Positions 13,079-25,891 of a stretch of DNA of 64,000 nt are shown here, in pieces (positions within the stretch are counted from its first letter, which is position 1; each line of letters starts with the position of its first letter). The stretch lies in contig CAXIWW010000817.1 in assembly GCA_964036315.1 (NCBI GenBank), positions 2,205,501 to 2,269,500 of the forward strand. The letters run 5' to 3'. The translations under genes and the position numbers were made by a program. The notes beneath the pieces were generated by a model. That model did not search any database, was not told where the DNA came from, and saw only the letters and a program-made list of their open reading frames with translations. The DNA comes from Acanthosepion esculentum. Taxonomy: Eukaryota; Mollusca; Cephalopoda; Sepiida; Sepiidae.

Positions 13079-13780
13079 ATCGACATATCCTGGCTCTTTT
13101 GTGACAGCTGCCTTACAAGCAGTCTCAGGCTGCCGCTAGTCCACTTCTCCTGACTTTTTGTGCCAATTGCCTTACAAGCAATCCCAGGCTGCTATGAACC
13201 GATTTCTCCTGGCTCATTTGTGGCATCTGCCTTACAAGCATTCTCAGGCTGCAGCAATATGAATTCTCCTGGCTTTTTGTGCGAATTGCCTTACAAGCAA
13301 TCCCAGGCGCGTACGAGCCGATTTCTCCAGGCTCTTTTGTGGCAACTGCCTTACAAGAAATCTCAGGCTGCTACAAGCCGAAGTCTCCTGTGCTTTTGTG
13401 ACAACTGCCTTACAAACTATGTCAGGCTGATACGAGCCGACTTCTCTTGGCTCTTTTGTGAAAACTGCCTGACAAGTAATATGAAGCTGCTACAAGCCGA
13501 ATTCTCCTGGAGCTTTTGTGACAACTGCCTTACAAACAATGTCAGGGTGCTACGAGCCGACTTCTCCTGACTCTTTTGTGAAAACTGCCTTACAAGTAAT
13601 ATCAGGCTGCTACAAAACGACATCTACTGTCTCTTTTGTGAAACTGCCTTACAAACAATCTCAGGCCGCTACAAGCCGAATACGCCTGACTCTTTTGTGA
13701 AATTGCCTTGCAAGCAATATCAGGCTTCTACAAATCGTCATCTCCTTCTCTTTTGTGAAAACTGCCTAAAAGTAATCTCA
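13068..13780 (-). repeat. Satellite A array 2, reverse
   Basis: About 12 monomers of the 60-bp A family in reverse complement, recognised by GACAACTGCCTTACAAGCAA, CTCCTGGCTCTTTTGTG and CTCAGGCTGCTACAAGCCGA. Both flavours seen in array 1 are present. The array ends at an orientation flip at 13781. Long open frames through it are the stop-poor A repeat read in one frame. Confidence 0.93.
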
Positions 13781-13800
13781 GTAAGGCTGTTGTCACAAAA
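13751..13800. repeat. Inverted repeat at the A orientation switch
   Basis: The left arm TTTTGTGAAAACTGCCT (13751-13767) pairs with AGGCTGTTGTCACAAAA (13784-13800) at 15 of 17 positions, across a 16-base spacer. The spacer contains AGTAATCTCA, where reversed A stops. The arms continue less perfectly into the arrays on both sides, so the site is the centre of a roughly 0.7-kb imperfect palindrome. Confidence 0.82.
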
Positions 13801-16800
13801 AAGCCCGACGTATTCGGCTTGTAGCAGGCTGAGATTGATTGTAAGGCAGTTTTAAAAAAAGAGACAGGAGATGTCGTTTTGTAGGAGTCTGAGATTGCTT
13901 TTAAGGCAGTTTTCACAAAAGAGACAAGAGAAGTCGGTTCGTAGACGACTGGGCTTGCTTGTAAGTCAATACGCACAAAAAGCCAGGAGAATTCATATTG
14001 CTGCAGCCTGAGAATGCTTGTAAGGCAGATACCACAAATGAGCCAGGAGAAATCGGTTCGTAGCAGCCGGGGATTGCTTGTAAGGCAATTAGCACAAAAA
14101 ATCAGGAGAATTGGACTAACGGCTGCCTGAGATTGCTTGTAAAGCAGTTGTGACAAAAGAGCCAGGATATGTCGATTTGTAGCGGCCTGAGATTGCTTGT
14201 AAGGCAGTTACCACAAAAGAGCCTGGAGAAATCGGCACTTAGCCGCCTGGGATTGCTTTCAAGGCAATTGGCACAAAAAGTCAGGAGAACTGTGCTGGCG
14301 GCAGACTGAGATTGCTTGTAAGGCAGTTGTCACAAAAGAGAAGGAGATGACGATTTGTAGCAGCCTGATATTTCTTGCAATGCAATTTCACAAATGAGCC
14401 AGGCGTATTCGGCTTGTAGCGGACTGAGATTGCTTGTAAGGCAGTTTCACAAAAGAGAGAGGAGATGTCGTCTTGTAGCACCCTGGTATTACTTGTAAGG
14501 CAGTTTTCACAAAAGAGCCAAGAGAAGTCGTCTCATAGCAGCCTGACATTTCTTGTAAGGCAGTTGCCACAAAAGGGCCAGGAGAAAACGGCTCGTAGTC
14601 GCCTGGGATTGCTTGTAAGACAATTCGCACAAAAAGCCAAAGGAATTCATATTGCTGCAGCCTGAGAATGCTTGTAAGGTAGTTGTAACAAAAGAGCCAG
14701 CATATGTCGATTTGTAGCGGCCTGAGATTCTTGTAAGGCAGTTTCACAAAAGAGCCATGCGTATTCGGCTTGTAGCAGGCTGAGATTGCTTGTAAGGCAG
14801 TTTAAAAAAAGAGACAGGAGATGTCGTTTGTAGCAGCCTGAGATTGCTTTTAAGGCAGATTTCACAAAAGAGACAAGAGAAGTCGGTTCGTAGACGCCTG
14901 GGATTGCTTGTAAGGCAAATTGCACAAAAGAGCCAGGAGAATTCGGCTTGCAGCAGCCTGAGATTGCTTGTTTTGCAATTGTCACAAATGAGCCATGATA
15001 TGTCGATTTGTAGCAGCCTGACATTGCTTGTAAGGCAGGTGTCACAAAAGTGCCATGAGAATTCGGCTTGTAGCAGCATGAGATTTATTGTAAGGCAGTT
15101 GCCACAAAAGGGCCAAAAGAAATCGGCTCGTAGCCGCCTCTGTTTGCTTGTAAGGTAGTTGCCACAAATGAGTCAGGAGAAATCGGCTCGTAGCCGCCTG
15201 GGATTTCTTGTAAGGAAATTGGCAATAAAATCTTGGAGAATTGGGATTGCTGCAGCCTGAGATTGTTTTTAAGGCAGTTGTCACAATAGAACCAGGAGAA
15301 TTCGGCTTGTAGCAGCCTGAGATTGCCTGTAAGGCAGTTACCACAAAAGAGCCAGGAGAAATCGGCATGTAGCCGCCTGGGATTGCTTTTAAGGCAATTG
15401 GCACAAAACGTCAGGAGAACTGTCCTGACTGCAGCCTGAGATTGCTTGTAAGGCAGTTTTCACAAAAGAGACAGGAGATGTCGATTTGTAGCGGCCTGAG
15501 ATTGATTGCAAGGCAGTTTCACAAAAGAGCCAGGCGTATTCGGCTTGTATCAGCCTGAGATTGCTTGTACGGCAGTTTAACAAAAGAGACAGGAGATGTC
15601 GTTTTGTAGCAGCTTGATATTACTTGTAAGGCAGTTGTCACAAATGAGACAGGAGATGTCGATTTGTAGCGGCCTGATATTAATTGTAAGGCAGTTTTCA
15701 CAAAAGAGCAAGGGAAGTCGGCTCGTAGCAGCCTGACATTGCTTGGAAGGCAGTTTTCACAAAAGAGCCATGAGAAGTCGGCTCGTAGCAGCCTGACATT
15801 GCTTGTAAGGCAGTTGTCACAAAAGCGCCAGGAGAATTCGGCTTGTAGCAGCCTGAGATTTCTTGTAAGGCAGTTGCCACAAAAGACCCAGGAGAAGTCG
15901 GCTCGTAGCAGCCTGACATTGCTTGTAAGGCAGTTTTCACAAAAGAGCCAAGAGAAGACGGCTCGTAGCAGCCTGACATTGCTTGTAAGGCAGTTGTCAC
16001 AAAAGCGCCAGGAGAATTCGGCTTGTAGCAGCCTGAGATTTCTTGTAAGGCAGTTGCCACAAAAGAGCCAGGAGAAATCGGCTCATAGCAGACTGGGATT
16101 GCTTGTAATTCAATTGGCACAAAAAGTCAGGAGAATTGGACTAGCGGCAGCCTGAGATTTCTTGTAAGGCATTTTCACAAAAGAGCCAGGCGTATTCGGC
16201 TTGTAGCAGGCTGAGATTGATTGTAAGGCAGTTTTTAAAAAAGAGACAAAAGATGTCGTTTTGTAGCAACCAAAGATTGCTTTTAAGGCAGTTTTTAAAA
16301 AACGGACACGAGAAGTTGCCTCGTAGACGCCTGGGATTGCTTGTAAGGCAATTTGCACAGAAGAGCCAGGAGAATTCGGCTTGCTGGAGCATGAGATTGC
16401 TTGTAAGGCAGTTGCCACAAATGAGCCAGGAGAAATCGGCTCGTAGCTGCCTGGGATTGGTTGTAAGGCAATTGGCATAAAAAGCCAGGAGACTTGGGAT
16501 TGCTGCAGCCTGAGATTGCTTGTTAGGCAGTCGTCACAATAGAACCAGGAGAATTCGGCTTGTAGCAGCCTGAGATTGCTTGTAAGGCAGTTTTCACAAA
16601 AGAGACAGGAGATGTCGATTTGTAGCGGCCTGATATTACTTGTAAGGCAGCTTTCACAAAAGAGCCAAGAGAAGTCGGCTGGTAGCAACCTGACATTGCT
16701 TGTAAGGCAGTTGTCACAAAAGCGCAAGGCGAATTCGGCTTGTAGCAGCCTGAGAATACTTGTAAGGCAGTTTCATAAAAGAGCCAAGAGAAGTCGGGTC

Positions 16801-17296
16801 GTAGCAGCCTGACATTTCTTGTAAGGCAGTTGTCACAAAAGCGCAATGAGAATTCGGCTTGTGTCAGCCTGAGATTTCTTGTAAGGCAGTTGCCATAAAA
16901 GGGCCACGAGAAATCGGCTCGTAGCCGCCTGGGATTGCTTGTAAGGCAATTCGCACCAAAGCCAGGATAATTCATATTACTGAAGCCTGAGATAGCTTGT
17001 AAGGCAGTTGTAACAAAAGAGCCAGCATATGTCGATTTGTAGAGGCCTGAGATTGCTTGAAAGGCAGTTTCACAAAATAGCCAGGCGTATTCGGCTTGTA
17101 GCTGGCTGATATTGATTGTAAGGCAGTTTTTAAAAAAGAGACAAAAGATGTCGTTTTGTAGCAGCCTGAGATTGCTTTTAAGGCAATTTTCACAAAAGAG
17201 ACAAGAGAAGTCGGCTCGTAGACGCCTGGGATTGCTTGTAAGGCAATTTTCACAAACGAGTCAGGAGAATTCGGCTTGCAGCAGCCGGAGATTGCT
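13781..17296 (+). repeat. Satellite A array 3, forward
   Basis: About 58 monomers of the 60-bp family, in the same orientation as array 1. Composite stretches shared with array 1 recur, such as GCACAAAAAGCCAGGAGAAT followed by CATATTGCTGCAGCCTGAGA (compare 790-850 with 13975-14010 and 14630-14660). This shows that arrays 1 and 3 share ancestry above the single-monomer level. A three-monomer duplication lies at 15721-16080. The array ends inside a monomer at the D border. No gene is supported. Confidence 0.93.
15721..16080 (+). repeat. 180-bp (3 x 60) tandem duplication in A
   Basis: 15721-15900 and 15901-16080 are near-identical blocks of three monomers. The middle monomers (15781-15840 and 15961-16020) are identical and the others differ at only a few bases. 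This is the clearest recent local duplication in A. Confidence 0.85.
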
Positions 17297-17310
17297 GATG
17301 GGGTGGGGGT
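17286..17310. other. A-to-D junction
   Basis: A text GCAGCCGGAGATTGCT stops at 17296 and D text GATGGGGTGGGGGTTCGTCT follows. The A monomer is cut shortly before the expected TGTAAGGCAG. There is no linker and no obvious shared word longer than 2-3 bases. Confidence 0.87.
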
Positions 17311-19899
17311 TCGTCTGCGTGGGAATTTCTGGGACTGTCTCCTGGGTGGGGGTCGTCTACGTGGGACGTTCTGGGACTGTCTCCTGCGTGGGGGGTCCGT
17401 CTGCGTGGGACATTCTTGGACTGGGGATCGTCTGCGTGGGACTTTGTGGGACTGGGAGTCGTCTCCGTGGAACTTTCTGGGACTGTCTCCTGGGTGGGGG
17501 GTCCGTCTGCGTGGGACTTTCTGGGACTGTGACTCGTCTGCGTGGGACATTCTGGGACTGGGGGTCGTCTGCGTGGGTCTTTCTGGGACTGTCTCCTGGG
17601 TGGGGGGTTGTCTGCGTGGGTCTTTCTGGGACTGTCTCCTGGGTGGGGAGTCGTCTGCGTGGGACTTTCTGAGACAGGGGTCCGTCTGGTGGGTCTTTCT
17701 GGGATTGTCTCCTGGGTGGGGTGTCGTCTGCGTGGGACTTTCTGGGTCTGTCTCCTGGGTGGGGGTTGTCTTCGTGGGACTTTCTGGGACTGGGGGTCGT
17801 CTGCGTGGGACTTTCTGGGACTCTCTCCTGTCTGGGGGTCGTCTGCCTGGGACTTTCTTGGACTAGGGGTCGTCTGCGTGGGAATTTCTGGGACGGTCTC
17901 ATGGATGGGGGTCGTCTGCGTTGGACTTTCTGGGAAGTGAGTCGTCACCGTGGGACTTTCTGGGACTGTCTCATTGGTTGGGGGTCGTATGCGTGGGACT
18001 TTCTGGGACTGTCCCCTGGGTGGGGGTGTCGTCTGCGTAGGACATTGTAGGACTGGGGGTCGTCTGCGTGGGACTTTCTGGGTCTGGGGGTTGACCGCGT
18101 GGGACTTTCTGGGACAGTCTCCAGAATGGGGGGTCGTCTTTTTGGGACGTTCTGGGACTGTCTCCTGGGTGGAGGGTCGTCTTCGTGGGACTTTCTCGGA
18201 CTGGGGCTCGTCGGCGTGGGACTTTCTGGGACTGGGGGTCGTCTGCGTGGGACTTTCTGGGACTGTCTCCTGGGTGGGGGGTCGTCTGCGTGGGACTTTC
18301 TGGGACTGTGGGTTTTCAACGTGGGACTTTCGGGACTGTCTCCTGGGTGGGGGTCGTCTGCGTGGGACGTTCTGGGACTGTCTCCTGGGTGGGGGATCGT
18401 CTGCATGGGACTTTCTGGGACTGGGGGTCGTCTGTGTATGACTTTCTGGGACTGGTGGTCGTCTGCGTGGGACTTTCTTGTACTGTCCCTGGGTTGGGGG
18501 TCGTCTGCGTGGGACTTTCTGGGACTGGGCGTTTTCTGCGTGGGACTTTCTGGGACTGTCTCCTGTGTGGGGGTTCGTCTGCGTGGGACTTTCTGGGACT
18601 GGGGGTCGTCTGCGTGGGACTTTCTGGGACTGTCTCCTGGGTGGGGGTCGTCTGCATGGGACTTTCTGGGACTGGGGTTCGTCTGCGTGGGACATTCTGG
18701 GACTGTCTCCTGGGTGGGCGGTCGTCTGCGTGGGACTTTCTGGGAATGGGTTCGTCTGCGTAGGTCTTTCTGGGACTTTCTCCTCGGTGGGGGTCGTCTG
18801 CGTGGGATATCTGGGACTGTCTCCTGGGTGGGGGTCGTCTGCATGAGACTTTCTGGGACTGGGGTTCGTCAGCGTGGGACTTTCTGGGACTGTCTCCTGG
18901 GTGGGCGGTCGTCTGCGTGGGACTTTCTGGGACAGGGTTCGTCTGCGTGGGTCTTTCTGGGACTGACTCCTGGGTGAGGGTCGTCTTCGTGGGACTTTCT
19001 GGGACTGTCTCCTGGGTGGGGAGTCGTCTGCGTTGGACTTTCTGGGACTGGGGTCGTCTGCGTGGGTCTTCCTCGGACTGTCTCCTGATGGGGGGTCGTC
19101 AGCGTGGAAATTTCTGTGCCTGTCTCCTGGGTGGGGGGTCGTCTGCGTGGGACTTTCTTGGACTGGGGGTCGTCTGCGTGGGACTTTCTGGGACTGTCTC
19201 CTGGGTGGGGATGTCTGCGTGGGACTTTCTGGGACTGGGGGTCGTCTGCGTGGGACTTTCTGGGACTGTCTCCTGGGTGGGAGGTCGTCTGCGTGGGACT
19301 TTCTGGGACTGTCTCCTGGGTGGATAGTCGTCTGCGTGTGACTTTCTGAGACAGGGGTTCGTCTGCGTGGGTCTTTCTGGTACTGACTCCTGGGTGGTGT
19401 TTCGTCTGCGTGGGACTTTCTGGGACTGGTGGTCGTCTGCGTGGGACATTCTGGGATTGGGTGTCGTCTGCGTGGGACTTTCTGGGACTGTTTCCTGGGC
19501 GGGGAGTCGTCTGCGTGGGACTTTCTAAGACAGGGTGTCGTCTGCGTGGGTTTTCTGGTACTCTCTCCTGGGTGGGTGGGTCCTCTCCGTGGGACTTTCC
19601 GGGACTGTCTCCTGGGTGGAGAGTCCACTGCGTGGGATTTTCTGGGACAGGGTGTCTTCTGCGTGGGACTTTCTGGGACTAGGTGTCGTCTGTGTGGGAA
19701 TTTCTGGTAATGTCTCCTTGGTTGGGGGCGTCTGCGTGGGACTTTCTGGGACAGTGGGTCGTCTGCGTGGGACTTTCTGGGACTGTCTCCTTGGTGGGGG
19801 GGTCGTCTGCGTAGGACATTGTGGGACTGGTGGTCGTGTGCGTGGGACTTTCTGGGACTGGGGGGTCGTCTGCGTGTTACTTTCTGGGACTGTCTCCTG

Positions 19900-22800
19900 G
19901 GTGGGGGGTCTTCTGTATGGGACTTACTTGGACTCGGGGTCGTCTGCGTGGGTGTTTCTTGGACTCTCTCCTGGGTGGGGAGTCGTCTGCGTGGGACTTT
20001 CTGGGACTGGGGTCGTCTGCGTGGGACTTTCTGGGACTGTCTCCTTGGTGGGGGTTCGTCTGCGTGGGACTTTCTGGGAGTGTCTCCTGCGTGGGAGGTC
20101 GTCTGCTTGGGACTTTCAGGGACTGGGTGTCGTCTGCGTGGGAGTTTCTGGGACAGTCTCCTGGGTGGGGTTCGTCGGCGTGGGATTTTCTGGGACTGGG
20201 GGGCGTCTGCGTGGGACTTTCTGGGACAGTGGGTCGTCTCCGTGTGACTTCCTGGGACTGTCTCATGGGTGGGGGGTCGTCTGTATGGGACTTTCTAGGA
20301 CTCGGTGTCGTCTGCGTGGATCTTTTTGGACTCTCTCCTGGGTGGGGCGTCGTCTGCGTGGGAATTTCTGGGACTGTCTCCTGGGTGGGGAGTCGTCTGC
20401 GTGGGACTTTCTGGGACTGGGGTCGTCTGCGTGGGTCTTTCTGGGACTGTCTCCTGGGTGGGGGTTCGTCTGCGTGGGACTTTCTGGGACTGTCTCCTGC
20501 GTGGGAGGTCGTCTGCTTGGGACTTTCAGGGACTGGGTGTCGTCTGCGTGGGACTTTCTGGGACTGGGGGTCGTCTGCGTGGGACTTTCTGGGACTGTCT
20601 CCTGGGTGGGGGGTAGTCTGCGTGGGACTTTCTGGGACTGTCTCCTGGGTGGGGAGTCGTCTGCTTGGGACTTTCTGAGACAGGGGGTCGTCTGCGTGGG
20701 TCTTTCTGGTAAAGACTCCTGGGTGGGTGTCCGTCTGCGTGGGACATTCTGGGACTGTCTCCTGAGTGGAGGGTCCTCTGCGTGGGATTTTTTTGGACTG
20801 GGTGTCGTCTGCGTGGGACTTTCTGGGACAGGGGGTCTTCTGCGTGGGACTTTCTGGGACTGGGGTTCGTCTTCGTGGGACATTCTGGGACTGGGGGTTG
20901 TCTGCGTGGGACTTTCAGGGAATCTCTTCTGGGTGGGGGATCGTCTGCGTGGGACTTTCTGGGACTGTCACCTTGGTGGGGGGCGTCTGCGTGGGACATT
21001 CTGGGACTGTGGGTCGTCTGCGTGGGACTTTCTGGGACTGTCTCCTGGGTGGGGGGGTCGTCTGCGTGGAACTTTGTGGGACTGGTGGTCGTCTGCGTGG
21101 GACTTTCTGGGACTGCGGGTCGTCTGCGTGTTACTTTCTGGGACTGTCTCCTGGGTGGGGGTCGTCTGCGTGGGACTTTCTCGGACTGGGCTCCTCTGCG
21201 CCGGACTTTCTGGGACTTTCTCCTGGGTGGGGGTTCGTCTGCGTGGGACTTTGTGGGACTGGGTGTCATCTGCGTGGTAGTTTCTGGGACAGTCTCCTGG
21301 GTGGGGGTCGTCTGCGTGGGACTTTCTGGGACTGGGCTCGTCTGCGTGGGACTTTCTGGGACTGTCTCCTGCGTGGGATCTCGTCTGCTTGGGACTTTCA
21401 GGGACTGGGTGTCGTCTGCGTGGGACTTTCTGGGACTGGGTGTCATCTGCGTGGTAGTTTCTGGGACTGTCTCATGGGTGGGGCTCGTCTGCGTGGGACT
21501 TTCTGGGACTGGGCTCGTCTGCGTGGGACTTTCTGGGACTGTCTCCTGGGTGGGGCTCGTCTGCGTGGGACTTTGTGGGACTGGTGGTCGTCTGCGTGGG
21601 ACTTTCTGGGACTGGGGGTCGTCTGCGTGTTACTTTCTGGGACAGTCTCCTGGGTGGGGGGTCGTCTGTATGGGACTTTCTAGGACTCGGTGTCGTCTGC
21701 GTGGATCTTTTTTGGACTCTCTCCTGGGTGGGGCGTCGTCTGCGTGGGAATTTCTGGGACTGTCTCCTGGGTGGGGAGTCGTCTGCGTGGGACTTTCTGG
21801 GACTGGGTGTCATCTGCGTGGTAGTTTCTGGGACTGTCTCCTGGGTGGGGGTCGTCTCCGTGGGACTTTCTGGGACTGGGCTCGTCTGCGTGGGACTTTC
21901 TGGGACTTTCTCCTGGGTGGGGGGTCGTCTGCGTGGGACTTTCTGCGACTGTCTCCTAGGTGGGGGGTCTTCTGCGTGGGACTTTCTGGGACTGGGGTCT
22001 TCTGCGTGGGTCTTTCTGGGACTGTCTTTTGGGTGGGGGTTCGTCTGCGTGGGACTTTCTGGGACTGTCTCCTGCGTGGGAGGTCGTCTGCTTGGGACTT
22101 TCAGGGACTGGGTGTCGTCTGCGTGGGAGTTTCTGGGACAGTCTCCTGGGTGGGGTTCGTCTGCGTGGGACTTTCTGGGACTGGGGGGCGTCTGCGTGGG
22201 ACTTTCTGGGACAGTGGGTCGTCTCCGTGGGACTTTCTGGGACTGTCTCATGGGTGGGGGGGTCGTCTGCGTGGGACTTTCTGGGACTGTCTCCTTGGTG
22301 GGGGGGTCGTCTGCGTAGGACATTGTGGGACTGGTAGTAGTGTGCGTGGGACTTTCTGGGACTGGTGGTCGTCTGCGTGTTACTTTCTGGGACTGTCTCC
22401 TGGGTGGGGGGTCGTCTGTATGGGACTTTCTTGGACTCGGGGTCGTCTGCGTGGGTCTTTCTTGGACTCTCTCCTGGGTGGGTGGTCGTCTGCGTGGGAC
22501 TTTCTGGGACAGTCTCCTGGGTGGGGTTCGTCCGCGTGGGACTTTCTGGGACTGGGGGTCGGCTGCGTGGGACTTTCTGAGACTGTCTCCTGGGTGGGGG
22601 GTAGTCTGCGTGGGACTTTCTGGGACTGTCTCCTGGGAGGGGAGTCGTCTCCTTGGGATTTTCTGAGACAGGGGGTCGTCTGCGTGGGTCTTTCTGGTAC
22701 TGACTCCTGGGTGGTGGTCCGTCTGCGTGGGACTTTCTGGGACTGTCTCCTGAGTGGAGGGTCCTCTGCGTGGGACTTTCTGGGACAGGGGGTCTTCTGC

Positions 22801-25640
22801 GTGGGACATTCTGGGACTGGGGTTCGTCTTCGTGGGACTTTCTGGAACTGGGGGTTGTCTGCGTGGGACTTTCAGTGACTCTGGGACTATCTCCTGGGTG
22901 GGGGTCGTCATCGTGGGACTTTGTGGGACTGGTGGTCGTCTGCGTGGAACTTTCTGGGACTGGGGGTCGTCTGCGTGTTACTTTCTGGGACTGTCTCCTG
23001 GGTGGTGGGTCGTCTGTATGGGACTTTCTAGGACTCGGGGTCGTCTGCGTGGATCTTTTTTGGACTCTCTCCTAGGTGGGGGGTCTTCTGCGTGGGACTT
23101 TCTGGGACTGGGCTCGTCTGCGTGGGACTTTCTGGGACTGTCTCCTGGATGGGGGGGTTGTCTGCGTGGGACTTTCTGGGACTGTCTCCTGGGTGGGGAG
23201 TCGTCTGCGTAGGACTTTCTGGGACTAGGGGTCGTCTGCGTGGGAATTTCTGTGTTTGTCTCCTTGGTGGGGGGCGTCTGAGTGGGACTTTCTGGGACTG
23301 TGGGTCGTCTCCGTGGGACTTTCTGGGACTGTCTCATGGGTGGGGGTCTTCTGCGTGGGACTTTCTGGGACTGGGGGACGTCTGCGTGGATCTTTTTTGG
23401 ACTCTCTCCTGGGTGGGGAGTCGTCTGCCTGGGACTTTCTGAGACTGGGTGTCGTCTGCGTGGTAGTTTCTGGGACTGTCTCCTGGGTGGGGGTCGTCTG
23501 CGTGGGACTTTCTGGGACTGGGCTCGTCTGCGTGGGACTTTCTGGGACTGTCTCCTCGGTGGGGAGTCGTCTGCGTGGGACTTTCTGGGACTAGGGGTCG
23601 TCTGCGTGGGAATTTCTGGGTTTGTCTCCTTGGTGGGGGGCGTCTGCTTGGGACTTTCTGGGACTGTGGGTCGTCTCCGTGGGACTTTCTGTGACTGTCT
23701 CATGGGTGGGGCTCGTCTGCGTGGGACTTTCTGGGACTGTCTCCTGGGTGGGGGGTCGTCTGTATGGGACTTTCTAGGACTCGGGGTCGTCTGCGTGGAT
23801 CTTTTTTGGACTCTCTCCTGGGTGGGGGGTCTTTTGCGTGGGACTTTCTGGGACTGTCTCCTGGGTGGGTGTTCGTCTGCGTGGGATTTTCTGGGACTGG
23901 GTGTCGTGTGCGTGGGACTTGCTGGGACACTCTCCTGTCTGGGGGTCGTCTGCGTGGGACTTTCTGGGACTGGCTCCTGGGTGTGGGGTCGTATGCGTGG
24001 GATATCTAGGACTGTCTCCTGGGTGGGGTGTCGTCTGCATGGGAGTTTCTGGGACAGGGGGTCGTCTGCATTGGTCTTTCTGGTACAGTCTACTGGGTGC
24101 GGTGTCGTCTGCGTGGGATTTTGTGGGACTGGGGGTCGTCTGCGTGGGACTTTCTGGGACTGTCTCCTGGGTGGGGGGTCGTCTGCGTGGGTATTTCTGG
24201 GACTGGGGGTCGTCTGCGTGGGTCTTTTTTGGACTGGGGGTCTTCTGCGTTGAACTCTCTGGGAGTGTCTCCTGGGTGGGTGTCGTCTGTTTGGGACTTA
24301 CTGGGACTGTCTCCTGGATGGGGGTCGTCTGCGTGGGACTTTCTGGGAATGTCTCCTGCGTGGGGGGTCGTCTGCGTGGGACTTTCAGGGACTGGGTGTC
24401 GTCTGCGTGGGACTTTCTTGGAGTGTCTCCTGGCTGGGTGTCGTCTGCGTGGGATATCTAGGACTGTCTCCTGGGTTGGGGGTCGTCTGCATGGGATTTT
24501 CTGGGACTGGGGGTCTTTTGCGTGGGACTTTCTGGGACTGTCTCCTGCGTGGGGGATCCTCTGCGTGGGACTTACTTTGACAGGGGCTCGTCTGCGTGGG
24601 TCTTTCTGGGACTGTCTCCTGGGTGGGGATTCGTCTGCGTTGGATATCTAGGACTGTCTCCTGGGTGGGGGTCGTCTGCATGGGACTTTCTGGGACTGTG
24701 GGTCTTCTGCGTGGGACTTTCTGGGACTGTCTCCTGGGTGAGGGTCGTCTGCGTGGGATATCTAGGACTGTCTCCTGGGTTGGAGGTCGTCTGCATGTGT
24801 CTTTCTGGTACAGTCTCCTGGGTGCGGTGTCGTCTGCGTGGGATTTTGTGGGATTGGGGTTCGTCTGCGTGGGACTTTCTGGGACTGGGGGTCGTCTGTT
24901 TGGGACTTTCTGGGACTGTCTCCTGGGTGGGGGTCGTCTGTTTGGGACTTTCTGGGACTGTGTCCTGGGGGGGTCGTCTGCGTGGGACTTTCTGGGACTG
25001 TCTCCTGTGTGGGGGGTCGTCTGCGTGGGAATTTCTGGGACTGTCTCCTGGGTGGGGGTCGTCTGCGTGGGACTTTCTGGAACTGGGAGTCTTCTGCGTG
25101 GGTCTTTCTTGGACTCTCTCTTGGGTGTGGAGTCGACTGCGTGGGACATTCTGGGATTGGAGGTCGTCTTCGTGGGTCTTTCTGGGACTGTCTCCTGGGT
25201 GGGGTGTTGTCTAGGTTGGATATCTGGGTCTGTCTCCTGGGTGGGGGGTCGTCTGCATGAGACTTTCTGGGACTGGGAGTCTTCTGCGTGGGTCTTTCTT
25301 GGACTCTCTCTTGGGTGTGGAGTCGACTGCGTGGGACATTCTGGGATTGGAGGTCGTCTTCGTGGGTCTTTCTGGGACTGTCTCCTGGGTGGGGTGTTGT
25401 CTAGGTTGGATATCTGGGTCTGTCTCCTGGGTGGGGTGTCGTCTGCATGGGACTTTCTGGGACTGGGAGTCTTCTGCGTGGGTCTTTCTTGGACTCTCTC
25501 TTGGGTGTGGATTCGTCTGCGTGGGACATTCTGGGACTGGGGGTCGTATGCGTGTTACTTTCTGGGACTGTCTCCTGGGTGGGGGGTCGTCTGTATGGGA
25601 CTTTCTAGGACTCGGGGTCGTCTGCGTGGATCTTTTTTGG
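19900..25640 (+). repeat. D sub-region with the CTGTATGGGACTTTCTAGG cassette
   Basis: A recurring composite combines CTGTATGGGACTTTCTAGG, GACTCGGGGTCGTCTGCG, TGGATCTTTTTTGGACTC and TCTCCTGGGTGGGG. Copies are seen near 20280, 21665, 22420, 23020, 23765 and 25590, with a diverged one near 19915. The spacing is irregular and the 20281/21665 pair is 1384 bp apart. The cassette is essentially absent from the rest of D, so the array is partitioned into sub-families. Confidence 0.75.
25085..25540 (+). repeat. 190-bp higher-order repeat in D, 2.4 copies
   Basis: The word GGGAGTCTTCTGCGTGGGTC starts at 25085, 25275 and 25465, exactly 190 bp apart. Copies 1 and 2 are nearly identical throughout and include the rare words CTCTCTTGGGTGTGGAGTCG and TTGTCTAGGTTGGATATC. 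The third copy is cut short at about 25540. Confidence 0.88.
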
Positions 25641-25891
25641 ACTCTCTCCTGGGTGGGGGGTCGTCTGCGTTGGACTTTCTGGGACTGGCTGCTGGGTGTG
25701 GGGTCGTATGCGTGGGATATCTAGGACTGTCTCCTGGGACTGGGGGTCGTCTGCGTGGGACTTCCTGGGACTGTCTCCTGGGTGGGGGTCGTCTGCGTGG
25801 GACTTTCTGGGACTGGGGGTCGTCTGCGTGGGTCTTTCTTGGACTGGAGGTCTTCTCCGTGGGACTTTCTGGGAGTGTCTCCTGGGTGGGT

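Noticed and set aside
1..17250. Repeat-protein-like frames in A (20-residue period, for example 16110-16727 minus)
   Set aside because: A period of 60 bp is a multiple of three, which makes periodic peptides inevitable. Frames break within a few monomers, and both strands are equally open.
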